This document shows positions 1-7,306 of a DNA stretch of 16,324 nt, piece by piece; positions within the stretch are counted from its first letter, which is position 1, and each line of letters opens with the position of its first letter. Where the stretch lies: the NCBI GenBank assembly GCA_016937035.1, contig JAFGWS010000186.1, positions 1-16,324 of the forward strand. Direction: 5' to 3'. This DNA comes from Pontiellaceae bacterium. GTDB lineage: Bacteria; Verrucomicrobiota; Kiritimatiellia; Kiritimatiellales; Pontiellaceae. The position numbers and the translations under genes were made by a program. The notes under the pieces are model-generated. The model ran no database searches. It was not told the origin of the DNA and saw only the letters and a program-made list of their open reading frames with translations.

Positions 1-420
1 ACGATTCACCCACGCCGCCGCATCCGCCAAGGTTTCAGGATACAGTCGCCGCGCCTCAGCAAATAGATCGGCATTATCCGTCTCCCACAACGGCAGTCCT
101 TTGCGTTGCAAGTGCTTTTTATAATCCTTATGCAATTCGCCCAAACTCCCACGGGCTACATTAGTTAAATTAAGCTCCAGCTTCTTCGTCGTAGCGCTCA
201 ACTCACTACCCTCGCGAATATTCTGAAAACCGCTGCGAGCTGCTTGAACCATCTGATCATGATGTCGATCCGACACCGGAATATACCGCTCGCAAAACCG
301 ACAGGTATAATCATAGCAAAGCTCCGCAAGACGATACGCCTTCAGGTTACGAAATCCGCTGTGCTTCCCGAAAATACGTTCCGAAGATTCCGAACTCAAC
401 ACATGCCGCTTCTTCTCCAT
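1..420 (-). CDS. Four helix bundle suffix domain-containing protein, partial
   Basis: The open frame reads from an ATG at 420 to the left edge (140 codons, no stop), so the C-terminus is missing. A GGAGAG Shine-Dalgarno lies at 424-429, just upstream of the ATG. Recognisable segments are FRNLKAYRLAELCYDY (from about residue 23), DRHHDQMVQAARSGFQNIREG (about 51-71) and NVARGSLGELHKDYKKHL (about 87-104), followed by RKGLPLW. This pattern matches the four helix bundle family related to the 23S rRNA intervening-sequence (S23) proteins, specifically the longer branch with an extra C-terminal 'suffix' domain. The family is small, helical and oligomeric, with no established enzymatic role; the diversity-generating-retroelement accessory protein Avd shares the fold. 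No reverse transcriptase or template repeat is visible here, so an Avd role is not supported. The family call is recalled from sequence pattern, not from a search. Confidence 0.82.
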   Translation of the reverse strand, partial: MEKKRHVLSSESSERIFGKHSGFRNLKAYRLAELCYDYTCRFCERYIPVSDRHHDQMVQAARSGFQNIREGSELSATTKKLELNLTNVARGSLGELHKDYKKHLQRKGLPLWETDNADLFAEARRLYPETLADAAAWVNR

Positions 421-716
421 ATGCTCTCCAATCGATTTTATCCTGCCTGTCCGTCTCCTTCCCACAAACAAAGGACGTTATACCAACATCATCGTACTAA
501 AGGAATAACCTTATGCTTCTTCCTTTATTTTTAAACGTCTGGCCGCTCAACCCCGAATGCAGGCAGGCAGCTGTAAGCAAACCTGCAGAAAGGGTCAGCA
601 GAAATAACTTAGGTCTAAAAGGGTTGCAACGAACCATGTCCATCTGCAAACTGCGCTGCGAATTGGATTTAACCAAAAATAACAACAGCTCACTCATTAA
701 ATGTTGGGGTTGACAT
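421..716. other. Intergenic region between divergent genes, possible small lipoprotein-like ORF
   Basis: These 296 bases separate the leftward four-helix-bundle gene from the rightward coiled-coil gene and should hold both promoters, but I cannot pick convincing -35/-10 pairs. On the minus strand, an ORF from an ATG at 637 to a TAG at 497 would encode 46 residues. It has a basic start, a hydrophobic stretch FLLTLSAGLLTAAC resembling a lipoprotein signal, and a short basic tail. It has no good ribosome binding site at that ATG, and the family is unknown. It may be a decayed or spurious lipoprotein leader. Confidence 0.3.
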
Positions 717-1112
717 ATGACTGACGAACAGAAGACAGACCTCCAGTTGATCGCGCACGAGATCAGCAGGATTCCGGGCAGCGTCGGTGTGCCAGTTCAG
801 GATGTGCAGAAGGCCTTGGACCAGCTCACCAAACAGACGCAGCAACTGGCCTCCACCTTGGAGCAGTCCGGCCAGCAGGTTGCTGACGAGACGACAAAGC
901 TCACTGACGCAATTAACCAACACGCATTGAGCAGCACCAAGCTCGCGAAGTCGATGCTGCGCGCCAACATTTTCCTTGTCATCGCTACGTTCGCCCTTGT
1001 CGCCGTGGCAATCATTCAATTCACGAGCAAGAACCCGGAACCCCAACAACACAATGGACAGATATTGTCCGAAGGCGCGCCAAGCGCACCTCCGACCGAA
1101 TCGTCACCGTAA
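717..1112 (+). CDS. Tail-anchored coiled-coil membrane protein of unknown function
   Basis: The product is 131 residues. Residues about 1-80 are polar, heptad-like and rich in Q, L, T and A (for example DVQKALDQLTKQTQQLASTL), predicting a long helix or coiled coil. One transmembrane segment follows (about 83-102, ANIFLVIATFALVAVAIIQF), preceded by the basic KLAKSMLR, then a short Pro/Ser-rich tail. The positive-inside rule places the coil in the cytoplasm and the tail outside. The start ATG follows a GGGG stretch by 7 bases, an acceptable but weak ribosome binding site. GC content is high like the rest of the window, unlike the next gene. The next gene starts 21 bp downstream, so cotranscription is likely. 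I do not recognise a family; phage-like or stress-related small membrane coiled coils look similar, but nothing specific supports either. Confidence 0.7.
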   Translation: MTDEQKTDLQLIAHEISRIPGSVGVPVQDVQKALDQLTKQTQQLASTLEQSGQQVADETTKLTDAINQHALSSTKLAKSMLRANIFLVIATFALVAVAIIQFTSKNPEPQQHNGQILSEGAPSAPPTESSP

Positions 1113-1133
1113 ACGTTGGCCAAGGAAAATTAA

Positions 1134-1685
1134 ATGATCGGAAATTGGCAAATATCAGATCTCGAACATCCGAAGCAATGCCTCGAGCTTGGATTGGCAA
1201 ATCTAGATGCCAGTATTCTCTTGTGCGGAATGATGAATTCCAAATCTTTCCCAGAAACATTTCATCATGCAAAGGTCATCATGTCATTGGCCTATCATGG
1301 AGTAGAGCTATTTCTGAAATATGGAATCGGCAAGAAGAAAGATGGAAACTGTCCAGATGGGCACTTTCTGCTTGTTTTGAAAAATGAATACATTCAGCTT
1401 TACCCCGAACCAGAATTTCAATTTGAGGTTCCGTTTATTAATAAATACATTGGATTTACAGATGAGCAGGTTGAGGAGAAAATAAAACAGGTCAAGAAAG
1501 ACAAAGAACCACCTTACGATCAACAGTTGAGGTACTATCGAGATAAAAATGGAAACCAGTGGTCAGGAGTCCATGGATTCAAACCAAATGATTATTTGGA
1601 CCACCTTAAAGAGTTGAAGCAAACACTAATTGGGATTAGCAAAAAAATAGAGGCCAAGAATAAAGGAATAGATGCTCACGAGTGA
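1134..1685 (+). CDS. Hypothetical protein, AT-rich, possibly HEPN-like helical fold
   Basis: The product is 183 residues, starting at an ATG 21 bp after the coiled-coil gene with AGGAAAA as ribosome binding site. The N-terminal third is helical, with a segment HAKVIMSLAYHGVELFLKYG (about 45-64). Then come HFLLVLKNEYIQLYP (about 77-91), a charged region, PPYDQQLRYYRDKNGNQW (about 126-143), and a final Lys/Glu-rich helix. The 'helix, ELFLK, then H..L..L...Y' arrangement recalls HEPN-type helical proteins. I see no R-x4-6-H motif, so this is a fold-level guess and not a ribonuclease call. Sampled lines give GC of about one third, against about 60% in both flanking genes. That contrast suggests recent acquisition. 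No partner toxin, antitoxin or nuclease is recognised. Confidence 0.65.
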   Translation: MIGNWQISDLEHPKQCLELGLANLDASILLCGMMNSKSFPETFHHAKVIMSLAYHGVELFLKYGIGKKKDGNCPDGHFLLVLKNEYIQLYPEPEFQFEVPFINKYIGFTDEQVEEKIKQVKKDKEPPYDQQLRYYRDKNGNQWSGVHGFKPNDYLDHLKELKQTLIGISKKIEAKNKGIDAHE

Positions 1686-1953
1686 GTGAACAAAGGAGCG
1701 GCGGAGCGGAACGCATGACGAAAGGCTTTATCTGTCGGAGCATCTTATATACAGGGCAATTGGGGACGATGAGTATGAGTCGGCCTGATGTGGTTTCTGA
1801 GCGCTCCAGCGGTCGATCAAGACGGAGCAAGCGAGATCAGAACGGAATGTCACTTAATTACGGAATTTTGCGTGTTTTCGGGCCGGACAATCGCAATGCG
1901 CGGGGCAAATTCCTTGAACTCGGCGGCGGGGTGTGTCCTTATTTCCGGCTCTT
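1686..1953. other. Intergenic leader upstream of hrpA
   Basis: This stretch lies between the stop of the AT-rich gene and the hrpA start. Open frames here are short, have no ribosome binding sites and show no recognisable protein. I see no hairpin-plus-T-tract terminator and no convincing promoter. It probably contains the hrpA promoter and may contain debris of a lost gene, but nothing identifiable. Confidence 0.35.
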
Positions 1954-4900
1954 ATGGATCAGACGCAAACGAAGGAAATTCTGCATACGGTAAAAAAGTC
2001 GCTCGACGGCGTTTTGCTGCGGGATCGCGCACAGCTTAATTCCCTGATGCAGCGGGTCCGCCAACGCATCCGCGAGCAGAAGCCGTCGGATCAGATTGTG
2101 GGAAAGCTGAAAGCCGCGCATATTTCAGCGCTGCAGCGCGCTCAAAAGCGCGCGGATCAAAAACTTACGCTGGACTATCCGGACCTGCTGCCGATCTCGG
2201 GGCGGCGCGACGACATCCGCAAACTGATTGAGGAAAATCAGGTGGTGATTGTCTGCGGCACAACGGGTTCAGGCAAGACCACGCAGCTGCCGAAGATTGT
2301 GCTGGAGGCCGGAGCGGGAAAAACCGGGCGTATAGGCATTACCCAGCCGCGAAGACTGGCGGCTACGGGCATGGCGCGACGCGTGGCAGAGGAGATGCAA
2401 ACGGATTATGGCCGAGGCGTCGGCTGTCAGGTGCGCTTTGACGATCAGACCTGCGACGAGACGATCATTAAATTTATGACCGACGGCATTCTGCTGGCGG
2501 AAACCCAGCACGATCGTCACCTGCTTCAATACGACTGCATCATTATCGACGAAGCGCACGAACGCAGCCTTAACATTGACTTCCTGCTCGGCTATCTGAA
2601 AACGCTGATGCCGGTGCGCCCCGACCTTAAAATTGTGATCAGCTCCGCGACGCTCGATGCCGAAGCGTTTTCCGCCTTTTTTGACGATGCGCCGGTGATC
2701 GGCGTGGAAGGCCGAACTTATCCGGTGGAAGATTTTTTCCTTCCGCCGGGTAAGGATGAGGAGCTGGAGAATCATATTCTGCGCGCACTGCGCTGGATTT
2801 CGGACGTGGACGATCAGGGCGATGTACTGGTTTTTCTTCCGGGCGAGCGCGAGATCCGCGATGCCGCGAAAAAGCTGGAGGGTCAGCGCTGGAAAGAGAC
2901 GGAGGTGCTGCCGCTGTACGGCCGGCTCAGCCTGGGTGAACAACAGCGCGTTTTTAAAGTCGGCGGACGGCGGCGCATTATTTTAGCCACCAATGTGGCG
3001 GAGACCTCAATCACCATTCCCGGCATCCACTATGTGATTGATTCCGGGCTGGTGCGCCTCAGTCGCTATAACCCGCGCACGCAGGTGCAGGGGTTGCAGA
3101 TTGAACAGGTATCGCAGGCCAGCGCGCGCCAGCGGCGCGGGCGCTGCGGCCGTATCACCGACGGCATCTGCATCTATCTGTACGATCAGGAGACGCTGGA
3201 TAACAGCGCGGCCTACACCGACCCGGAAATCCGGCGCACCTCGCTGGCCGGCGTTATTCTCCAGATGGACCTGCTCGGCCTTCCGCCCATCGACCGCTTC
3301 CCTCTGATTGATCCGCCGCAGAGTTCGCTCATCAACGAGGGCTACCGCACGCTTCAGGATATCGGCGCGATCGACGAGGAGCGCCGGCTGACGCCGCTCG
3401 GTCGGGAGATTTCGCGCTTCCCGATCGATCCGCATCTGGCGCGTATGGTGGTGCAGGCGCGCGACGAAGGCGTGCTTAACGAAGTATTGATCCTTACCGC
3501 CTTCCTCTCGATTCAGGACGTGCGCGAACGCCCCGCCGAAAAAGCCGAGGCCGCCGACCTGGCGCATAAAAAATGGCTGGACCCGAAATCGGATTTTATC
3601 GCCGTGCTGAACCTATGGAACTTCCTGGAGCAGGAAGGCCAGTCGCACGGTCAGCTGCGTAAACTCTGCCAAGGTAACTTTGTCAACTACCGCCGCGTCA
3701 TCGAGTGGCGCAATCTCTATCAGGACCTGCGGCAGACCGTCCGCGACCTTAAATGGAAGATTCACCACGAAGACACGAAGCTCACGAAGGGAAAGAATCA
3801 GAACACATCGCGCTCTTCCCATCTTCGTGGTGAGCCAAACAACACGGAGTATGACCTGATTCACCGCAGCCTGCTGGCGGGGCTTCCGGCCAATATTGGT
3901 CTCAAGGGCGAAGAACGGGAGCTGCAGGGCGCGCGCGGGCGTAAGTTTTTTATCTTCCCTGGATCGGCGCTGTTTAAAAAACCGCCGGAGTGGGTCATGA
4001 CCTTCGCGCTGGTGGAAACGACCAAGGTCTACGCACGTATCGTCGCTGAAATTAAGCCGGAATGGGTAGTTTCGGTGGCACCGCACCTGTGCAAATCCGT
4101 TTATACCAAACCGGAATGGAATTCCGAAAAGGGCTTTGTCTACGCGAAAGAGTCGGTCGTCTCCGGCGGTCTGACGCTGACGCACGGGAAAAACGTTCAC
4201 TTCGGGCCGATTCACCCCGAGGAGGCGCGGAAAATCTTTATCCGCGATGCGCTCGTTCCCGGTAATCTGAACACGCACGGCGGTTGGCTCAAACTGCACC
4301 AACGGATGCTCGACGATATTGCATCGCTGGAGGAAAAGCTCCGCCGCCCCGGCGCGTTGCTCGACGCCGACGCGATCTACGAACACTTTGACCGCATAAT
4401 TCCCGAGCATGTCTATTCGGTAAAAACGCTCGAACAATGGCTGCGTAAAAGCAAACGACGCATCGTTATGAAAATGCAGGATGCCCTCTTCCCGCAATCC
4501 GCGCCGATTCGGAACGAGGATTATCCCGACGAGCTGATTTTTCATGAGGAGCCGTTCCAGCTCATCTACACCTTTGATCCCGGCGAAAAGCTCGACGGCA
4601 TCGGCATTGTGTGCCCGTCCAATAAACTGGCCTTTTTGCCCGACTGGGCGCCGGACTGGCTCGTTCCCGGCTGGTTGGAAGAAAAGGTGAACCGCCTCCT
4701 TCGGACCCTGCCGAAAAACCTGCAGACCGTAATCGCCCCGATCGATCAAACTGCCGGCAAATTCGTACGGTCCGTTGATACACCGAATCAGCCGCTGCTC
4801 TCCGCCCTCTCCCGCTGGCTTCAGCAGGAGTTTAAACTGCCGGTCGATGCCTCCGACTTTGATGAATCCGCGCTGCCCAATTTCCTGCGCATGAAGGTGA

Positions 4901-5847
4901 TTGAAACCCACGGCGATGAGATTGTTAAAATCCACACCTCGGTTTCGGACGAGCACCGTCAAAATCTGCAGATGAACAGCGCGGAGCTGGCCTTGGCGAA
5001 ATGGACGCTGGCGCCGCAGAAAAAGTGGCCGGGCGATACCCTGCCGGAATTCATTGTCGCCAACGACGCAGCGCAGACACGCGGATATCCGGCGCTGACC
5101 GATGAGCGCACCGGCGTCGGACGCAAAGCCTTCCTCTGCCCGATCGAGGCGGAGCGATCGCATCAGGCCGGGCTGGCGCGGCTCTTTCGCATTCAGCAGG
5201 CGGATCAGGTTAAATATGTGGAGAAGCGCCCGCCGCTCACGCCCACCCTTCAACTGACGCTCTCGGCCATCGATTCCGATTTTCTCGTTGATCTGGTCAA
5301 CCTCTCCGCCGTTGAGGCGCTGACCCATAACGGGCGTATTTCCATTCGCGATGCGCAGATTTTTTCCGAACGCGCGGCCTACGCCCGAACGGTGCTTTAT
5401 GAAACGCTCGACGAAAATTCGCGGCTGCTTGAAACCATGATTGAGCAGCGCGAGGCCATTGTGAGCGCGATCGCCGGTCTCTCCGCCGATTTTGACACGC
5501 TGCACGATCTGGAAATGCAGTTGGCCTTTCTGTTCCGTCCGGGCTTCCTGCAGACCCGCGATGTATTCGGGCGCTACCCGCGCTATCTCAAGGCCATGCA
5601 GATGCGCATCCAGCGCATTCGAAACAATCCGCCGGCGGACCTGCGCAAGCTGGAGGAAATCGAGCCGTTCCAAAGCCGACTCAGCGAAAAGCTGCTGGAG
5701 AGCGATAACATTTCTCAGGCCTACGGACTGCTCGAATTTGCCATGCTGCTGGAGGAATTCCGCGTCAACCGCTTCGCCCCGGAAATTAAGACGCCGCAGA
5801 AAATTTCCGCGCAGCGACTCGACGAAGCATGGCAGAAACTGCAATAG
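1954..5847 (+). CDS. hrpA: ATP-dependent RNA helicase HrpA (DEAH box)
   Basis: The product is 1297 residues, full length for HrpA (about 1300 in Escherichia coli). Helicase motifs are all present: Walker A GTTGSGKT (about 102-109), TQPRRLAA (motif Ia), DEAH (about 199-202), SAT (about 231-233), TNVAETSITIPG (from about 346) and QRRGRCGR (about 393-400). HA2 and OB-type regions and a long C-terminal DUF3418-like region follow. I chose the ATG at 1954 because residues 1-25 (MDQTQTKEILHT...LLRDR) align with the E. coli N-terminus; a GTG at 1933 in the same frame would add 7 residues. Neither has a strong Shine-Dalgarno. HrpA unwinds RNA and in E. coli has been linked to rescue of stalled ribosomes and to mRNA processing. 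Unusually, about 25 extra residues (around 602-628) encoded by a palindromic repeat sit just before the OB-fold region. The frame stays open, so the gene appears intact. Confidence 0.96.
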   Translation: MDQTQTKEILHTVKKSLDGVLLRDRAQLNSLMQRVRQRIREQKPSDQIVGKLKAAHISALQRAQKRADQKLTLDYPDLLPISGRRDDIRKLIEENQVVIVCGTTGSGKTTQLPKIVLEAGAGKTGRIGITQPRRLAATGMARRVAEEMQTDYGRGVGCQVRFDDQTCDETIIKFMTDGILLAETQHDRHLLQYDCIIIDEAHERSLNIDFLLGYLKTLMPVRPDLKIVISSATLDAEAFSAFFDDAPVIGVEGRTYPVEDFFLPPGKDEELENHILRALRWISDVDDQGDVLVFLPGEREIRDAAKKLEGQRWKETEVLPLYGRLSLGEQQRVFKVGGRRRIILATNVAETSITIPGIHYVIDSGLVRLSRYNPRTQVQGLQIEQVSQASARQRRGRCGRITDGICIYLYDQETLDNSAAYTDPEIRRTSLAGVILQMDLLGLPPIDRFPLIDPPQSSLINEGYRTLQDIGAIDEERRLTPLGREISRFPIDPHLARMVVQARDEGVLNEVLILTAFLSIQDVRERPAEKAEAADLAHKKWLDPKSDFIAVLNLWNFLEQEGQSHGQLRKLCQGNFVNYRRVIEWRNLYQDLRQTVRDLKWKIHHEDTKLTKGKNQNTSRSSHLRGEPNNTEYDLIHRSLLAGLPANIGLKGEERELQGARGRKFFIFPGSALFKKPPEWVMTFALVETTKVYARIVAEIKPEWVVSVAPHLCKSVYTKPEWNSEKGFVYAKESVVSGGLTLTHGKNVHFGPIHPEEARKIFIRDALVPGNLNTHGGWLKLHQRMLDDIASLEEKLRRPGALLDADAIYEHFDRIIPEHVYSVKTLEQWLRKSKRRIVMKMQDALFPQSAPIRNEDYPDELIFHEEPFQLIYTFDPGEKLDGIGIVCPSNKLAFLPDWAPDWLVPGWLEEKVNRLLRTLPKNLQTVIAPIDQTAGKFVRSVDTPNQPLLSALSRWLQQEFKLPVDASDFDESALPNFLRMKVIETHGDEIVKIHTSVSDEHRQNLQMNSAELALAKWTLAPQKKWPGDTLPEFIVANDAAQTRGYPALTDERTGVGRKAFLCPIEAERSHQAGLARLFRIQQADQVKYVEKRPPLTPTLQLTLSAIDSDFLVDLVNLSAVEALTHNGRISIRDAQIFSERAAYARTVLYETLDENSRLLETMIEQREAIVSAIAGLSADFDTLHDLEMQLAFLFRPGFLQTRDVFGRYPRYLKAMQMRIQRIRNNPPADLRKLEEIEPFQSRLSEKLLESDNISQAYGLLEFAMLLEEFRVNRFAPEIKTPQKISAQRLDEAWQKLQ
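3762..3833 (+). repeat. Palindromic repeat element A (CACGAAG type) inserted in frame in hrpA
   Basis: A perfect 12-bp inverted repeat has arms TCACCACGAAGA at 3762-3773 and its reverse complement at 3822-3833, 48 bp apart. The left side carries three direct copies of CACGAAG (3766-3772, 3774-3780, 3783-3789). The translated insert begins KIHHEDTKLTKGKN and ends SSHLRGEPNN. From memory, E. coli HrpA has only a short linker at this point, between the equivalents of RDLKW and EYDLIH. Such 'HHEDTK...LRGE' palindromes recur in Lentisphaerae/Kiritimatiellota-type genomes. Their insertion inside proteins parallels Rickettsia palindromic elements. Confidence 0.8.
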
Positions 5848-5878
5848 ATTTCAGGACTCAGATGGAGCAGAGGGAAGA

Positions 5879-5954
5879 CAGAATGATTTTATGACAGAAT
5901 AATTTATCTTTGTGGACGCATGGGAGAATCATTCTTCCACTCCATTATTCTGCC
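5879..5954. repeat. Palindromic repeat element B (CAGAATGAT / CAGAATAAT type)
   Basis: The left arm holds CAGAATGAT (5879-5887) and CAGAATAAT (5895-5903), 16 bp apart. The right arm holds their inverted equivalents: ATCATTCTT (5928-5936, one mismatch) and ATTATTCTGCC (5944-5954). The two inverted units again lie 16 bp apart. The element occupies most of the gap between hrpA (stop 5847) and the HAD gene (start 5984), so the hairpin would form in the leader or read-through transcript of the HAD gene. Confidence 0.75.
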
Positions 5955-5983
5955 TGAAAATAACAATGAACGGGGGATGCAAA

Positions 5984-6649
5984 ATGCTGGCAGCTGTAAT
6001 ATTTGATTTTGACGGAATTATTGTGGATAGCGAACCCCTGCACTTCCGTGCGTTTAACGAGGTGCTGAATCCCAAGGGAAAATCGATTTCGTGGGAAGCT
6101 TACTGCGATACCTACATCGGATTCGACGACCGCGACGCCTTCCGCGAAGCCTATAAAGCGAACGGAGAGGTGCTCGCCCCTGGAAAGCTCACCGAGCTGA
6201 TCAACCAAAAGGCCGATCTGCTCCAGCGCTTCATCGAAAACGGAGAAGCCGTTCCCCTGCCCGGCGCCGTGGAACTGATTAAAAGCATTTCGCCCCGCCT
6301 GCCCATTGCCCTCTGCAGCGGCGCGCTCAGAAGCGACATTGACCCCATCCTCGAACAACTTGGAATCGCCGGTGCGTTTACCATCATCGTCACCGCAGAA
6401 GATACCGATAAAAGCAAACCCGACCCCGCGCCCTATTGCCTCGCGCTCAAAAAACTCGGCATCAGCAACCCCGAAACCGCGATTGCGATTGAAGACACTC
6501 CGGCCGGCATTATTTCCGCTAAAGGGGCCGGTTTAAAGGTGCTCGCCGTCACCAACAGCTATGACCGCGGCTATCTTCTCGAAGCCGATGCCGTGACCGA
6601 CTCGCTTGAAAACGTCACCCGGGCCCTGCTCGAAAACGTCGTTGTCTAA
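5984..6649 (+). CDS. HAD-superfamily hydrolase, beta-phosphoglucomutase/phosphatase type
   Basis: The product is 221 residues. Motif I DFDGIIVDSE carries the nucleophile Asp8 and acid/base Asp10. A helical cap follows (about 17-85), then motif II CSGALR (Ser/Thr region), the motif III lysine in DKSKPDP, and motif IV EDTPAGIISA. This is the complete HAD subclass I set, typical of beta-phosphoglucomutase and of sugar-phosphate or phosphoglycolate phosphatases. The substrate cannot be assigned from motifs. I chose ATG 5984 because it gives the standard MLAAVIFDFDG N-terminus and has GGGGG at 5972-5976 as ribosome binding site. Longer in-frame starts exist (for example ATG 5966, or a start at 5912), but the 5912 start would translate part of repeat element B. 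The gene follows hrpA by 136 bp and may be read from the same transcript or from its own promoter. Confidence 0.9.
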   Translation: MLAAVIFDFDGIIVDSEPLHFRAFNEVLNPKGKSISWEAYCDTYIGFDDRDAFREAYKANGEVLAPGKLTELINQKADLLQRFIENGEAVPLPGAVELIKSISPRLPIALCSGALRSDIDPILEQLGIAGAFTIIVTAEDTDKSKPDPAPYCLALKKLGISNPETAIAIEDTPAGIISAKGAGLKVLAVTNSYDRGYLLEADAVTDSLENVTRALLENVVV

Positions 6650-6690
6650 GGAACTCAATTGCACAGCAACGCTTAAGTTTTCGTATGCTT

Positions 6691-6753
6691 AAACCACTAA
6701 TCTTCTCTGATCGGCACTAATTATTAGTGGAGATTAGTGCGAATTAGTGGTTT
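6691..6753. repeat. Palindromic repeat element C (ATTAGTG type)
   Basis: Outer arms AAACCACTAAT (6691-6701) and ATTAGTGGTTT (6743-6753) are perfect 11-bp inverted repeats. ATTAGTG occurs in three direct copies spaced exactly 10 bp apart (6723, 6733, 6743) and in two inverted copies 20 bp apart (6695-6701, 6715-6721). The central pair forms a near-perfect palindrome around 6722. It lies between the convergent HAD (ends 6649) and flavin reductase (ends 6761) genes, where it could act as a transcript-end hairpin, although no T-tract follows. Confidence 0.78.
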
Positions 6754-6760
6754 CTGATGT

Positions 6761-7306
6761 TCATGGATTTTCAGAGTACAACAGCGACGCCAGATATTCC
6801 TTTTCCACCGCGGTGCGGGTGATCTCGCCGATATACATGCGATGATAGTCGTTTTGGGGATAGCACTCAGCAATGGCCGGGTTGAGGAAGCCTTTTGGAT
6901 CGAGGTCCTGAAAATACATTTTACGGCATTCGATCACGAGGCGGGCTTCGTCGAAAAAGACGGACCCATTTTCTGCGGCGCGCGGCGTAAAACCGCACTC
7001 GGCGGCCTTGTCGATTTCGCGCCCGGAGCGCGATCCGCACAGATTGAGCTGCGGGCGGTATTCGCCGGAAAAGAAGGAGAGCGTAAAGGCCTCGTGCTGC
7101 TCCATAAATTCGAAGGTGTAGCGCTGCGGACGAATAAAGCAGAAACAGGAGGGCTTAAACCACATGACGCCCATCGCCCCCCAGCTTGCGGTCATCGTAT
7201 TAAAGCGTTCCGGCGTTCCGGCGGTAATCAGCATCCAGTCCGTACCGATCCGTTCAATCGGGTTTCCCTGCAGTTTGGATGGTTCAACATCTACAAAAGA
7301 TCTCAT
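6761..7306 (-). CDS. Flavin reductase-like, FMN-binding split-barrel protein
   Basis: The product is 181 residues. It has the family pattern MTASWGAMG (about 38-46) and an FIRPQRYT strand (about 57-64), then a hydrophobic strand AFTLSFFS and a region LNLCGSRSGREIDK (from about 87). This matches the flavin reductase-like domain, which binds FMN and either reduces free flavin with NAD(P)H for a partner oxygenase or acts as an FMN-dependent oxidoreductase in anaerobes. No partner monooxygenase is nearby, so the substrate is unknown. Its ATG overlaps the stop of the upstream DNRLRE gene in an ATGA junction (7303-7306), indicating translational coupling. Repeat element C follows its stop by about 8 bases. 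Confidence 0.88.
   Translation of the reverse strand: MRSFVDVEPSKLQGNPIERIGTDWMLITAGTPERFNTMTASWGAMGVMWFKPSCFCFIRPQRYTFEFMEQHEAFTLSFFSGEYRPQLNLCGSRSGREIDKAAECGFTPRAAENGSVFFDEARLVIECRKMYFQDLDPKGFLNPAIAECYPQNDYHRMYIGEITRTAVEKEYLASLLYSENP

Noticed and set aside
1..420. Diversity-generating retroelement accessory protein (Avd)
   Set aside because: The fold is shared, but the sequence fits the suffix-domain branch better, and no reverse transcriptase or template/variable repeat pair is in the window.
711..716. TTGACA exactly matching a -35 consensus
   Set aside because: It abuts the start codon at 717, so it cannot drive that gene, and no fitting -10 follows inside the gene.
1134..1685. HEPN ribonuclease toxin of a toxin-antitoxin pair
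   Set aside because: No R-x4-6-H catalytic motif and no recognisable antitoxin; the neighbour is a membrane coiled coil. Only a fold-level resemblance is kept.
1682..2039. Overlapping plus-strand ORFs upstream of and into hrpA
   Set aside because: No ribosome binding site and no family resemblance. They overlap the hrpA start in other frames and look like noncoding sequence.
3613..5844. Long minus-strand open frame of 743 codons opposite hrpA
   Set aside because: It is antisense to a complete HrpA with all motifs, and its translation is Arg/Gly/Leu-rich with no recognisable family. High GC and codon bias explain the lack of stops.
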